47,119 nt of DNA from Syntrophorhabdus sp. PtaB.Bin047 (GTDB lineage: Bacteria > Desulfobacterota > Syntrophorhabdia > Syntrophorhabdales > Syntrophorhabdaceae). The position numbers were made by a program, and so were the translations under genes. The notes beneath the pieces were generated by a model that was given only the letters and a program-made list of their open reading frames with translations, was not told the origin of the DNA and ran no database searches. This document shows positions 24,182-33,282 of the stretch, one piece after another. The DNA lies in the NCBI GenBank assembly GCA_002067235.1, contig MVQP01000013.1:1-47119 (forward strand), in the 5' to 3' direction. The number at the start of each line of letters is the position of its first letter. Position 1 is the stretch's first letter.

Positions 24182-25212
24182 TCGATACCATTTCCCGTCA
24201 TCCCGACTTCATGAACTCCTCCCTCGAGCGCGTCTTCGCCGGGGACCCCTTCGGCTTCACCGATGTCGGCTCCGTCGGCGGCGCGCACCCCCTCATCCTT
24301 CCCGTCGCGTCGCGGACGAGGTGCACCTGCTTCGAACCCGACCCCGCCTCCCACACGGCGCTGGCGGAGTTCTACGCCGGGAAGAGCCCTTTCGCCGACC
24401 TCGTCATCCACGACTGCGCGCTCGCCGAAAAGGACGAAATGAGGCGGCTCCACGTCACGAAAAGCGCCGTCAACACCTCGCTTCTCGAACCGGACCCGGC
24501 GTTCGCCTCACGGTACGGGGTGGCGGGCCTCGCGGTGACGCACACGATGGACATCCGCACACGGTCCCTGGACGGAGCGCTCGCACGCGACCGGAAGGAG
24601 AAGGGACACGTCGCCGAGCTCATCAAGCTCGACTGCCAGGGGGTGGAGTACGACATACTCCTCGGCGCGGAAGAGATCCTCAACAGGGAATGCGTCGCCC
24701 TCATCTGCGAGTCCGAGTTCGCTGAGATGTACAGGGGCCAGAGGACATTCTCCGAGGTGGACCTCTTTCTCAGGAAAAAGGGTTTTGTGCTCTACGGGCT
24801 CGAGCCGCATTTCGTATCGGCAAGAAACCTCGACCGCAGGCTCTGTGAAACGGAGGAGCGCCTCCTGTGGGTGGACGCCCTCTATTTCAAGGATCCTTTT
24901 GCGCAACGGAAGGGAAACGGCGGGGAGCCGGCACGGGAGGTTGCATCCCTCTTCCTTGCGGCCCTCATCTCCCGCCACTATGCCTTCGCCATGGAGATCC
25001 TCGACGGCTTCGCGTGGTCCCGCAAGGACCGGGAGCACCTCGGTAGCCTTATCAAACACTGCGCGGAAGAACAAAGACGGCAGCTGGAGAGGGACACGGA
25101 CAGGCTGCTCGGTGATCTCGCTGCGTCACCGGACAGGAAGTATCTCATCGCGAAGAAGTTCATCGACGCTCACAGGTCGAACAGCAACATCGATTTTCTG
25201 ACGGTCTCCTAG
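24178..25212 (+). CDS. Second FkbM-like methyltransferase with C-terminal helical extension
   Basis: A 344-residue protein. The methyltransferase core (1-250) has a divergent SAM motif (FGFTDVGSVGGAHPLI), CFEPDPASHTAL and the FkbM-type segment LIKLDCQGVEYDILLGAE. About 90 further residues (AREVASLFLAALISRHYAFA onward) are helical and charged with no known motif. Begins with GTG in a GTGA overlap with the previous FkbM gene. The two are clearly different in sequence, so they are probably not a recent duplication and may act on different positions. Confidence 0.8.
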   Translation: MIDTISRHPDFMNSSLERVFAGDPFGFTDVGSVGGAHPLILPVASRTRCTCFEPDPASHTALAEFYAGKSPFADLVIHDCALAEKDEMRRLHVTKSAVNTSLLEPDPAFASRYGVAGLAVTHTMDIRTRSLDGALARDRKEKGHVAELIKLDCQGVEYDILLGAEEILNRECVALICESEFAEMYRGQRTFSEVDLFLRKKGFVLYGLEPHFVSARNLDRRLCETEERLLWVDALYFKDPFAQRKGNGGEPAREVASLFLAALISRHYAFAMEILDGFAWSRKDREHLGSLIKHCAEEQRRQLERDTDRLLGDLAASPDRKYLIAKKFIDAHRSNSNIDFLTVS

Positions 25213-25239
25213 AAGATGGAGGCCACAGGGAGGACCCCG

Positions 25240-25755
25240 ATGGAAATAGAGACGACGAAACTGAAAGGCGTATTGCTCATCAAGCCCTACGTCTTCGAGG
25301 ACCACCGGGGAGAGTACGTCGAGACCTATAACGAAGAACTCTACAGGGAAGCCGGGATCGATGTGGACTTCGTGCAGGATGATATATCGGTATCCACCCA
25401 GGGCGTGCTCCGGGGGCTCCACGGCGACGGGAAGACGTGGAAGCTCGTCTCCTGCCTGCTGGGACGCTTCTACCTCGTTGTCGTCAACTGCGACACGGCG
25501 TCCCCCGACTTCGGGAAATGGCAGTCCTTCACCCTCTCCGACAGGAACAGGATGCAGGTCCTCATACCGCCGAAACACGGGAACGGGCACCTGGTCCTCA
25601 GCGAGACCTCCATATTTCACTACAAGCAGTCCACCTACTACGATCCGGCAGGCCAGTTCACATACAGATGGAACGAACCCAGGTTCAACATCTGGTGGCC
25701 CGTCAGGGACCCCATACTCTCCATGAGAGACGAACGAGGTGAATTCGTACCATGA
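25240..25755 (+). CDS. RmlC-like sugar-nucleotide 3,5-epimerase
   Basis: A 171-residue cupin of the dTDP-4-dehydrorhamnose 3,5-epimerase family. EDHRGEYVETYNEELY, the catalytic His in STQGVLRGLHGDGKTWKLV, IPPKHGNGHLVLS and the active-site Tyr region YKQSTYYDP are present. No rmlA, rmlB or rmlD is near. In Campylobacter, RmlC-like enzymes (DdahB/MlghB) epimerise GDP-4-keto-6-deoxy-heptose, which fits the GDP-heptose genes here. The ATG at 25240 has GGGAGG at good spacing; an ATG at 25216 would add eight residues with a poorer site. The stop overlaps the next gene by 4 nt. Confidence 0.83.
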   Translation: MEIETTKLKGVLLIKPYVFEDHRGEYVETYNEELYREAGIDVDFVQDDISVSTQGVLRGLHGDGKTWKLVSCLLGRFYLVVVNCDTASPDFGKWQSFTLSDRNRMQVLIPPKHGNGHLVLSETSIFHYKQSTYYDPAGQFTYRWNEPRFNIWWPVRDPILSMRDERGEFVP

Positions 25756-26678
25756 GCGATGCAGGTGTTGAGATAAGACCCATGGTCCCCGAAGACATCC
25801 CGGCGATGACGTCCATGCTGGAACCCATGTACGCGGCGAAGAGGTCCCGGGAATTCATCGTCTGGCAGTGTCTCATGAACGTCCATCCCGTCACCATGAT
25901 AGGAGCCTTCTCCGGGGACCGCATGGTGGGCGTCTTCGGTATCCAGACACGGGTTCTGAGCAATGGCCTCTCCTGCGGGCAGGGCTCGTGGCTCAACATC
26001 TCTCCCGAGTGGCAGGGCAAGGGTCTCTTCAGGAGGCTGGGAGATGCGGCCATCGCCGCGACCCGCAAACTCGACGTGCTCTGCGTCATCGCCAACACCA
26101 GGGCCACGGGGCCCCTCGAGCACTCCCTGGGGTTCAGGACCGCCGGCGCCATCGACACGCTTTCCATCGCTACGCCGGGCGAAACATCCGCCGGCGACAC
26201 CCTGTGCCGGCCCGTCGACGAGGAGACGACATTTGAGTCCACCGGCTATCCGTCGGACAGGATCATGTTCATGCCGACCTGGGAATACCGCAGGTGGCGC
26301 TTTGCCAGAAACCCGGCGCACAGGTACTGGAAGGTGGAGAACGGGGCCCGCGGGTACGCCGTCGTCAAGCTCTTCACCGAACCGGGAGCGGCGACATCCT
26401 GGGGAGACATCGTCGACATCGAATGCAACCTGAGCAATTCCGAGAGGATAGAGGAGATACTGAGAGGCGCCGTCCATCATCTCCGGGAACTGGGCGCCGG
26501 ACGGATAGGCCTGTGGGCCACACCGGGCACGTTGCTGAGAGAGACAGCGGGATCCATGGGATTCGCACCCGGAGGCCACACGGCGTATTTCTCCGTCAGG
26601 GTCATGGCACCGGGGAACGAACACCTTTACGATCTTTCCAGCTGGCATCTCAAGCAGGCCGATGCCACGAACTATTGA
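25752..26678 (+). CDS. GNAT-family N-acetyltransferase-like protein
   Basis: A 308-residue protein. The N-terminal half is a GNAT fold with EIRPMVPEDIPAMTSML and the acetyl-CoA loop SPEWQGKGLFRRLGDAA, followed by LEHSLGFRTAG. The second half (about 160-308) contains YRRWRFARNP and may be a second GNAT-like domain without a clear CoA motif. Members with this layout occur in surface-polysaccharide clusters and acylate amino sugars. The substrate here is unknown. It overlaps the epimerase gene by 4 nt and is followed by a 47-nt gap to hddA. Confidence 0.78.
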   Translation: MSDAGVEIRPMVPEDIPAMTSMLEPMYAAKRSREFIVWQCLMNVHPVTMIGAFSGDRMVGVFGIQTRVLSNGLSCGQGSWLNISPEWQGKGLFRRLGDAAIAATRKLDVLCVIANTRATGPLEHSLGFRTAGAIDTLSIATPGETSAGDTLCRPVDEETTFESTGYPSDRIMFMPTWEYRRWRFARNPAHRYWKVENGARGYAVVKLFTEPGAATSWGDIVDIECNLSNSERIEEILRGAVHHLRELGAGRIGLWATPGTLLRETAGSMGFAPGGHTAYFSVRVMAPGNEHLYDLSSWHLKQADATNY

Positions 26679-26725
26679 GGGGTCGCAATGAGACAGGGCC
26701 GAACAGAGGTTGAGAGGTTGAGACA

Positions 26726-27721
26726 ATGATAATAACGAGAACACCCCTTCGCATATCCTTCTTCGGAGGAGGGACCGACTTCCCGACGTGGTACGAGAAC
26801 AACGGCGGAGGCGCCGTCCTGTCGACGACCATCAACAAGTACTGCTACATAAGCTGCCGCAGTCTTCCTCCCTTCTTCGAATACAGGCACAGGATCAGCT
26901 ATTCCCGGCAGGAACAGGCGGCCGGCATCGACGACATAATGCATCCTTCCGTGCGGGAGACGCTGCGGTTCATGGATATCGGGACGGGCCTGTCCGTAAG
27001 CTATGATGGGGACCTCCCCGCCATGTCGGGGCTCGGTTCCAGCTCGGCCTTCACCGTGGGGCTCCTTCACGCCCTCTACGCCCTGAAGGGAAAGATGGTT
27101 TCCAAGAAGAGGCTCGCCCTGGAGGCGATCCACATCGAGCAGGAGATGATAAAGGAAAAGGTGGGCTCCCAGGACCAGGTGGCCGCCGCGTTTGGGGGCT
27201 TGAACAAAATAGAGTTCAGGGCCCAGCACAACATAGAGGTCATACCGGTGACCATATCCCGGGATGACTTCGTCCACCTCCAGGACCACTTCCTCCTCTT
27301 CTTCACCGGGGTCACCCGGTCGGCGTCGAAGATCGAGGAAGAGAAAATGGAACTGCTGGAGGACCAGAAAAAGAACTACAAGATGCTCATGAGCATGGTC
27401 GACGACGCATTCTCAATACTGAGCGGTGAAAGGGACCTCCTTGAATTCGGTAAGCTCCTCCACGAAACGTGGAAGCTCAAGAAGAGCCTCGCGCCGAAGG
27501 TGTCGAATCCCTATATCGACACCATATACGAAACAGCCAGGAAGAACGGCGCCATAGGGGGGAAGGTCCTCGGCGCCGGCGGCGGGGGCTTCATGCTCTT
27601 CTTCGTGAGGCCCGAGAAACGGGAAAAGGTACGGGAGGCGCTCCATTTCCTCCTCCATGTGCCCTTCCGCTTCGACGGGCTCGGCAGTCAGGTCGTCTAC
27701 TACACGGAAGAAGCGGTCTGA
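26726..27721 (+). CDS. hddA: D-glycero-D-manno-heptose 7-phosphate kinase (HddA-type GHMP kinase)
   Basis: A 331-residue GHMP kinase. It starts MIITRTPLRISFFGGGTDFP, the form typical of HddA and related sugar kinases. The ATP loop is in PAMSGLGSSSAFTVGLL and the C-terminal motif in KVLGAGGGGFMLFF. HddA phosphorylates heptose 7-phosphate at C1 to the 1,7-bisphosphate, the substrate of the GmhB domain encoded in the first gene. A fucokinase-like substrate is an alternative, but the neighbouring hddC and gmhA-gmhB favour heptose. The start follows GAGAGGTTGAGACA. Confidence 0.85.
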   Translation: MIITRTPLRISFFGGGTDFPTWYENNGGGAVLSTTINKYCYISCRSLPPFFEYRHRISYSRQEQAAGIDDIMHPSVRETLRFMDIGTGLSVSYDGDLPAMSGLGSSSAFTVGLLHALYALKGKMVSKKRLALEAIHIEQEMIKEKVGSQDQVAAAFGGLNKIEFRAQHNIEVIPVTISRDDFVHLQDHFLLFFTGVTRSASKIEEEKMELLEDQKKNYKMLMSMVDDAFSILSGERDLLEFGKLLHETWKLKKSLAPKVSNPYIDTIYETARKNGAIGGKVLGAGGGGFMLFFVRPEKREKVREALHFLLHVPFRFDGLGSQVVYYTEEAV

Positions 27722-27737
27722 GGAGGAAGGACAGGAA

Positions 27738-28472
27738 ATGAAAGCGATCATACTGGCGGGCGGAAAAGGGACACGGCTCAGAAGCGTCGTCTCCGATGTG
27801 CCGAAACCGATGGCGCCCGTCGACAAAAGACCTTTCCTCGAATACGTCATCGGCTCTCTGGCGGCGCAGGGAATGAGGGAGATAATACTCTCCGTGGGCC
27901 ACCAAAAGGAGATCATCCGTTCCCATTTCCGGGACGGGTCCCGCCTTGGCGTCCATATCTCCTATTCCGAAGAGGACAGCCCTCTCGGCACGGGCGGCGC
28001 CATCCGCGAGGCGATCCGGGGCACGGCCGGGTCCCGTTTCCTCATACTCAACGGCGACACCTTCAACCGTATTGACCACGTCTCCATGGAGGCCTTCCAT
28101 CTCTCCACGGGAGCGCTCCTTACCATCGCCCTCGTCATGAAGAGGAACGCTGGCAGATACGGCCTCGTGACGATGGACGAACACAGGAGGATCATCGGGT
28201 TCTCCGAAAAGGCCTGCCCGGGCGGAGGGTACATCAACTGCGGGGTCTACATGGCCGAAAGGGCCATCGTGGACCTCATGCCCGAAGGCGCCTTCTCCCT
28301 GGAAAAGGACCTTTTCCCCTCCCTGACGGGAGGGGCCGTGTACGGATATCCGGGCCGCCATTTTTTCATCGATATCGGCATCCCTGCAACGTACCGGTAC
28401 ATCGACCACCACCCTGCCCTGCTGCGTCCCTTCTCACCGGCGCGCGAGGCACGGAACAAGGAGCTTCAATGA
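27738..28472 (+). CDS. hddC: D-glycero-alpha-D-manno-heptose 1-phosphate guanylyltransferase (HddC-type)
   Basis: A 244-residue nucleotidyltransferase. The N-terminal signature is AIILAGGKGTRLRSVVSDVPKP, then MAPVDKRPFLEYVI, SPLGTGGAIREAI and the metal-binding FLILNGDTF. Length and sequence fit HddC, which makes GDP-D-glycero-D-manno-heptose from heptose 1-phosphate and GTP. The ATG at 27738 follows GAGGAGGAAGGACAGG; a longer frame start inside hddA is not needed. The stop overlaps the next glycosyltransferase gene by 4 nt. Confidence 0.85.
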   Translation: MKAIILAGGKGTRLRSVVSDVPKPMAPVDKRPFLEYVIGSLAAQGMREIILSVGHQKEIIRSHFRDGSRLGVHISYSEEDSPLGTGGAIREAIRGTAGSRFLILNGDTFNRIDHVSMEAFHLSTGALLTIALVMKRNAGRYGLVTMDEHRRIIGFSEKACPGGGYINCGVYMAERAIVDLMPEGAFSLEKDLFPSLTGGAVYGYPGRHFFIDIGIPATYRYIDHHPALLRPFSPAREARNKELQ

Positions 28473-31400
28473 CTGGAAGAACAGACGGGACAGTGCGGAC
28501 CTCCGGGGAGCACATTCTCTTCAACGTGATCTACAATCACCTTCCCGCCGAGAACGTCCACGCCCTGCACAAAGGGAACGTTTCCGTGGTCTGGACGCGC
28601 TTCCCCGTCGAGGGCGCGGACCTGTGCCTGTACCTGGACTCATACAGCTATACCGGCATAAATGGCAGCTTCGACATTCTCCTGCTCAACGAACCCATTG
28701 TGGTCCAGCCGGGACAGTACGACCCCGAGGTGTGGGGGCATTTCGATCACGTCATCACCCAGTACGACACGTTCGTGAAGAACAACGGTTTCACGAAGAA
28801 CGTCTCCCCCCGCGCGGGTTTCCGTACCACGGAAATGACCCCGGAGACGGCGGTGACGGAGGACCAGAAAGAGAGGGAGCGTATCTATCCCCTGGACGGA
28901 AGGATAAAGGGGATATGCATGATAAACGGGAACAAGCAATCGACGGTCCCCGGCGAGCTTTACTCGAAGAGGATCGAAGCAGCCCTGTGGTTCACCACAC
29001 ATTCGGACACCCCTTTCGACACCTACGGGACCCCTCCCTTCTTCCTCAGGAACTACAGGGGCATCGTGCCCAGGGGCAAACGTCTCGAGACGATGAAAAG
29101 ATACAGGTTCGCCATCGCCTTCGAGAATGTCGGCCACGAGACATTCGCCCTCGGGTACATCGACAAGATGCTCGACTGCCTCGAAACGAGGACGGTCCCC
29201 ATCTATCTCGGGGCCCCGAACGCGGCGGACTACATCCCCGAAGGCTGCTTCATAGACTTCAGAAGGTTCGCGGATTACGGGGAACTCGACAGGCATCTCA
29301 AGCACATGGACGAGGCCGAGTACCGCGAATACGTAAGGAACATCGACCTCTACGTCACGAAGGGGGGACTGCGCCCCTGTTCCTGGCACACCATCTACGA
29401 CCAGCTCCTCGAGCTCTTCGCCGTGAGAACGGGACGCCCCGGGGCGGAGATCTGCGGCGACCCCTCCTCCGGGTGGGCACCCGGCCTCTCGCCGGCTCGC
29501 GGGACACAGGAGATAAAGGAACAGGCTTCCACCGCCATGTGGACATTCGCGGGGATGGCCTCAAAACACTCACCTCTCATGGATTACGACAACGCCGCGC
29601 CGCGCCCGGGCGGGACCCTGCCGAACGGGGAACGCCTCGAGAGGATCCTCGCGCTCCGCCGCCAGGGCAAATCCGCGGAGGCCGTCGAGGAGTTCGCTTA
29701 CATGGGCGGCGGCGGGAACATGGAACTCCAGTACCTCTTCGCAAGCCTTCTACTCGACGTGAACGACCTCGACGCGGCCGCGGTCTACCTGGACCTCATC
29801 CTTGCCGCAAACGACCGCCACTCCAGAGCGCTCAACGACCGTGGGGCAATACATCTCTCCCGGGGGGAGATCCGGCAGGCGGTGGAGCTTTTTCACAAGG
29901 CCATCGCCAGCGACAACACTAATTATGACGCCGTCGAGAACCTGGTCACGGTCCTCACGCGACTCAATGTCCGCGACCATGCCGCCTCCGTTCTGGCAGA
30001 CCTCATGGAGGCTTTGCCCGGCGACGACAGGATCGCGGCCATCGCCCGGGAACACGGGTTGGAAACGGGCGGCGCCGATACGCCGAAGACTGCGGATACG
30101 CCTCTTGAACCCCCGCTCTCTCCCCCGGAAGAGGACCCGGGCGACCTCTATGACACCGTGGTAAAAATCGTCAGCCTCAAGGATGCGAAGAGGTTCGACC
30201 AGGCGCTCCGCGAGGTCGAACACCTTCTCGCAAGGGAGAAGGACAGCGCCGACATCCACTATCTGCGCGCCCAGGTGCTCAACGCGAAAGGAGACGCCGA
30301 TGAGGCGGCCGGCGAGCTTCTGCGCTCCGTGGAACTGGACTCCCGGCATTCGAACGCCTACAACGACCTTGGCTGCCACTGGGCCCGCAAAGGAGAGCAC
30401 AGCAGGGCCTTCGACAGCTTCGTCGCCGCCATCACCTCGAATCCGGCCAATTACGGGGCGACGGGAAATTTCATCAGGTTTCTTCTCAACCTGAGGTCAG
30501 AGGGAGAGGACATTGACCCCGTCCGCACCGTGAAGAAGGTCTTCTTCGACGGCATCAGGGACATAGGCATGCCCCGTCTGCCCGACGGATCGAAGCGGGC
30601 CCTCGTCATCAACCGCGACGAGGCCATACCGTGGTACCTGTCGGGTCTTCTCGACCATTTCCCCCTCCTCACCAAAGAGGCCGCGTGGTGGGAGAGCGCC
30701 GAGATCGTCCGGCTTCTCAACCTTCACGGCTACATTGTCGACTGCGTGGGCCCCGACAACGACGAAGCGCTCGACCAGACGGACTTCGGGACGTACCGGC
30801 TCATCATCGACGGCGGCACGAACAACCTGGTGAGATCGAACACGATGAAGGACCAGAGGAAGGTGTTTTACTCATCGGGGGAATACTGGCTGAACGACGG
30901 CATGAACGAGCTGTCCCGCGTCATGAGGTTCGCCCTGAGACAGGGCATCATCATGCCTGCCGACGGCCGGCAGCGAAGCAATTTCTCCGACGAAAAGGCC
31001 CAGTACCTCACCTATTTCGGGAATGACTCCCAGCTCAAGGGATTCGGCGGGACGTGGAAGGCGGTGCCCCTCGACGCGAGCGCCTGCTTCATGCCCGGTG
31101 AAAGGACAAAGGACCTCGAAGGGGCGCGGGGGAACTATATCTGGTCGGGCACCGGCGGGATGCTCCGGATGGGTCTTGACCTTGTCGTCGAGGCCTTCGC
31201 GCGGGTCCCCGGCGCCACGCTCCATGTCTTTGCCCCCCTCGAAAACCAGACGCGCTTTTTTGACTGGTTCAAGACCATGACCCGCGACAGGTCCAACATC
31301 ATCCATCATCCCTTCGACGGATCCGCATCGGACGACTTCGAGGAAACGGCATGGAACTGCATCGGATGTGTCTTTGCCGGCCAGACCGGCTCGGCCCCGG

Positions 31401-31672
31401 GTTTCATGGCACGGCACCTGTCCTTCGGGCTCATACCCGTCGTGACGAGGTCAAGCTGCGTCCGGGAAGAGACGATCGGTTTCGTCGTCGATGCCGATGA
31501 CGACGAGGAGATCATCGAAGGGATCGTGCGCCACATCCGCGCGATGAACGCGGCACCGCTCGAGGAACTCGAGGCACGCTCGGGGCAGGCACGGCGGTTC
31601 GCCCTCGAGCACCACACCCGGGAGGCCTTCACGAGGAGTTTCGAGCACCTTATCGCCGCGGTGGAAGGATAG
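28469..31672 (+). CDS. Multidomain glycosyltransferase: GT10 (fucosyltransferase-like) + TPR + GT4-like
   Basis: A 1067-residue protein. Residues about 1-330 match the GT10 alpha-1,3-fucosyltransferase family: YRFAIAFENVGHETFALGYI, TVPIYLGAPNAADYIPEGCF and the helix after FIDFRRF. A linker is followed by tetratricopeptide-like repeats in two blocks (about 425-500 and 570-665), with patterns such as AYNDLGCHWARKGEHSRAF. Residues about 700-1067 form a GT-B-type domain with IWSGTGGMLRMGLDLVVEAF and HVFAPL, like GT4 enzymes. GT10 enzymes use GDP-fucose; no GDP-fucose synthase is visible, so GDP-6-deoxyheptose is a candidate donor. TPRs may bind flagellin, as in FlmG of Caulobacter. It has no signal peptide and should act in the cytoplasm. 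Confidence 0.83.
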   Translation: MTGRTDGTVRTSGEHILFNVIYNHLPAENVHALHKGNVSVVWTRFPVEGADLCLYLDSYSYTGINGSFDILLLNEPIVVQPGQYDPEVWGHFDHVITQYDTFVKNNGFTKNVSPRAGFRTTEMTPETAVTEDQKERERIYPLDGRIKGICMINGNKQSTVPGELYSKRIEAALWFTTHSDTPFDTYGTPPFFLRNYRGIVPRGKRLETMKRYRFAIAFENVGHETFALGYIDKMLDCLETRTVPIYLGAPNAADYIPEGCFIDFRRFADYGELDRHLKHMDEAEYREYVRNIDLYVTKGGLRPCSWHTIYDQLLELFAVRTGRPGAEICGDPSSGWAPGLSPARGTQEIKEQASTAMWTFAGMASKHSPLMDYDNAAPRPGGTLPNGERLERILALRRQGKSAEAVEEFAYMGGGGNMELQYLFASLLLDVNDLDAAAVYLDLILAANDRHSRALNDRGAIHLSRGEIRQAVELFHKAIASDNTNYDAVENLVTVLTRLNVRDHAASVLADLMEALPGDDRIAAIAREHGLETGGADTPKTADTPLEPPLSPPEEDPGDLYDTVVKIVSLKDAKRFDQALREVEHLLAREKDSADIHYLRAQVLNAKGDADEAAGELLRSVELDSRHSNAYNDLGCHWARKGEHSRAFDSFVAAITSNPANYGATGNFIRFLLNLRSEGEDIDPVRTVKKVFFDGIRDIGMPRLPDGSKRALVINRDEAIPWYLSGLLDHFPLLTKEAAWWESAEIVRLLNLHGYIVDCVGPDNDEALDQTDFGTYRLIIDGGTNNLVRSNTMKDQRKVFYSSGEYWLNDGMNELSRVMRFALRQGIIMPADGRQRSNFSDEKAQYLTYFGNDSQLKGFGGTWKAVPLDASACFMPGERTKDLEGARGNYIWSGTGGMLRMGLDLVVEAFARVPGATLHVFAPLENQTRFFDWFKTMTRDRSNIIHHPFDGSASDDFEETAWNCIGCVFAGQTGSAPGFMARHLSFGLIPVVTRSSCVREETIGFVVDADDDEEIIEGIVRHIRAMNAAPLEELEARSGQARRFALEHHTREAFTRSFEHLIAAVEG

Positions 31673-31735
31673 GAAGATGAAAGGTCACACCTCATATATA
31701 CGATACACGACAAATGAAATAACAAGGAGCATATC

Positions 31736-32761
31736 ATGAACACAGGCGTAATCGGATACGGATACTGGGGTCCCAACCTCGTTCGGAACTTCATGGCCCA
31801 GAACGACTGCCTGGTCACCACCCTTGCCGACAGCCGTCCCGAAAGACTCGCCATGGCGCAGAAACTCTATCCCTCCCTGAAGACGACGACGGAGCCGGAT
31901 GACATTATCGCCGACGATACCATCGAGGCCGTCGTCATCGCCACCCCCGTCAACACCCACTATCCCCTCGCCAGGGCGGCGATCGAGCGGGGCAAGAACG
32001 TGCTCATCGAGAAACCCATGACCATGTCCCATGCCCAGGCGACGGAGCTCGTGGAGCTCGCGCAGAAGAAGGGGATCACCCTCATGGTGGACCACACCTT
32101 CCTCTACACCGGAGCCGTCAAAAAGATGAAGGAGATCATAGGTTCCAACGGTCTTGGCGACGTCCTCTACTACGACTCCACACGCATCAACCTCGGCCTC
32201 TTCCAGCACGACGTCAATGTCCTTTGGGACCTCGCCCCCCATGACATAGCCATTCTCCTTTATCTCATAGACGAACGTCCGAACAGCGTCCAGGCCATCG
32301 GCGTCACCCACACGGGCAACGACATAGAGAACATCGCCTACCTCACCCTCTACTACCCGAGCGGCATCATCGCTCACTGCAGCTGCTCCTGGTCCTCCCC
32401 GGTCAAGGTGCGTACGACGTACATAGGCGGCACGAAGAAGATGATCGTCTACAACGACCTCGAGGGAACGGAGAAGGTAAAGGTGTACGACACCGGGTTC
32501 GAGGTGAAGTCCGACGAGGACAAGAGAAAGATCCTCATCGACTATCGCACGGGTGACATCTACACGCCCAAGGTGGACAACCGCGAGGCCCTCTCCGCCA
32601 TGGCGGAGGACTTCATAAGAGCGGCGGCGGGCAAGGGTGAACCCGTATCCAACTGGAAGATAGGGTACGACGTGGTGAACATCCTCGAATCCGCCCAGAT
32701 ATCGATCAAGAGCAACGGCAGCAAGATCACGCTCCTCAACGGCCTGGGAGGCAGGTCATGA
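31736..32761 (+). CDS. Gfo/Idh/MocA oxidoreductase, WbpB/WlbA-like
   Basis: A 341-residue NAD(P)-dependent oxidoreductase. It begins GVIGYGYWGPNLVRNFMAQN and has VVIATPVNTHYPLARAA and the family EKP motif in LIEKPMTMS. With the next two genes (4-nt overlaps) it forms the WbpB-WbpD-WbpE order known from Pseudomonas, where WbpB oxidises C3 of UDP-GlcNAcA. The UDP-GlcNAc 6-dehydrogenase WbpA is not in the window and would have to come from elsewhere. A GnnA-like role on UDP-GlcNAc is an alternative. The start follows AAGGAG after a 63-nt gap. Confidence 0.8.
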   Translation: MNTGVIGYGYWGPNLVRNFMAQNDCLVTTLADSRPERLAMAQKLYPSLKTTTEPDDIIADDTIEAVVIATPVNTHYPLARAAIERGKNVLIEKPMTMSHAQATELVELAQKKGITLMVDHTFLYTGAVKKMKEIIGSNGLGDVLYYDSTRINLGLFQHDVNVLWDLAPHDIAILLYLIDERPNSVQAIGVTHTGNDIENIAYLTLYYPSGIIAHCSCSWSSPVKVRTTYIGGTKKMIVYNDLEGTEKVKVYDTGFEVKSDEDKRKILIDYRTGDIYTPKVDNREALSAMAEDFIRAAAGKGEPVSNWKIGYDVVNILESAQISIKSNGSKITLLNGLGGRS

Positions 32762-33282
32762 GAACGGTGACAATAAAGGACGAACGGCGGTCTCTCACCA
32801 ACGTCGCCATGGGCGAGAACGTGAGGATCTTCGATTTCGTCAACGCCTATGGATGCACCATCGGTGACAACACGAAGGTGGGTGCCTTCGTGGAGATACA
32901 GAAGAACGCCGTTGTGGGAAGGAACTGCAAGATATCGAGCCACACCTTCATCTGCGAGGGCGTGCACATCGACGATAATGTCTTTGTCGGACACAACGTC
33001 ACCTTTATAAACGACAGGTACCCGAGCGCCGTCACCGGTGACGGCTCCATGCAGACCGAAGACGACTGGAACGTGATACCCACGCACGTCGGCAAAGAGG
33101 CATCCATAGGATCATCGTCGACGATCATGTGCGGGGTCACCATCGGAGAGGGTGCCATGATAGGGGCCGGATCGGTGGTAACGAAGAACGTCCCCGCCGG
33201 CGCCATCGCGGCGGGCAACCCGGCGAGGGTCATGAGAACCGTCGATAAGGGAAAGAAGAAAGAGACAAGGAGACTTCCATGA
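32758..33282 (+). CDS. Hexapeptide-repeat N-acetyltransferase, WbpD/WlbB-like
   Basis: A 174-residue left-handed beta-helix protein with many [I/V]-G-x-x-x-x units. It contains IGDNTKVGAFVEIQKNAVVG, HIDDNVFVGHNVTFINDRYP and GAMIGAGSVVTKNVPAGAIA. The VGHNVTFINDRYP segment is typical of UDP-2-acetamido-3-amino-glucuronate N-acetyltransferases. It would acetylate the 3-amino group made by the downstream aminotransferase. Overlaps both neighbours by 4 nt. Confidence 0.82.
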   Translation: MRTVTIKDERRSLTNVAMGENVRIFDFVNAYGCTIGDNTKVGAFVEIQKNAVVGRNCKISSHTFICEGVHIDDNVFVGHNVTFINDRYPSAVTGDGSMQTEDDWNVIPTHVGKEASIGSSSTIMCGVTIGEGAMIGAGSVVTKNVPAGAIAAGNPARVMRTVDKGKKKETRRLP

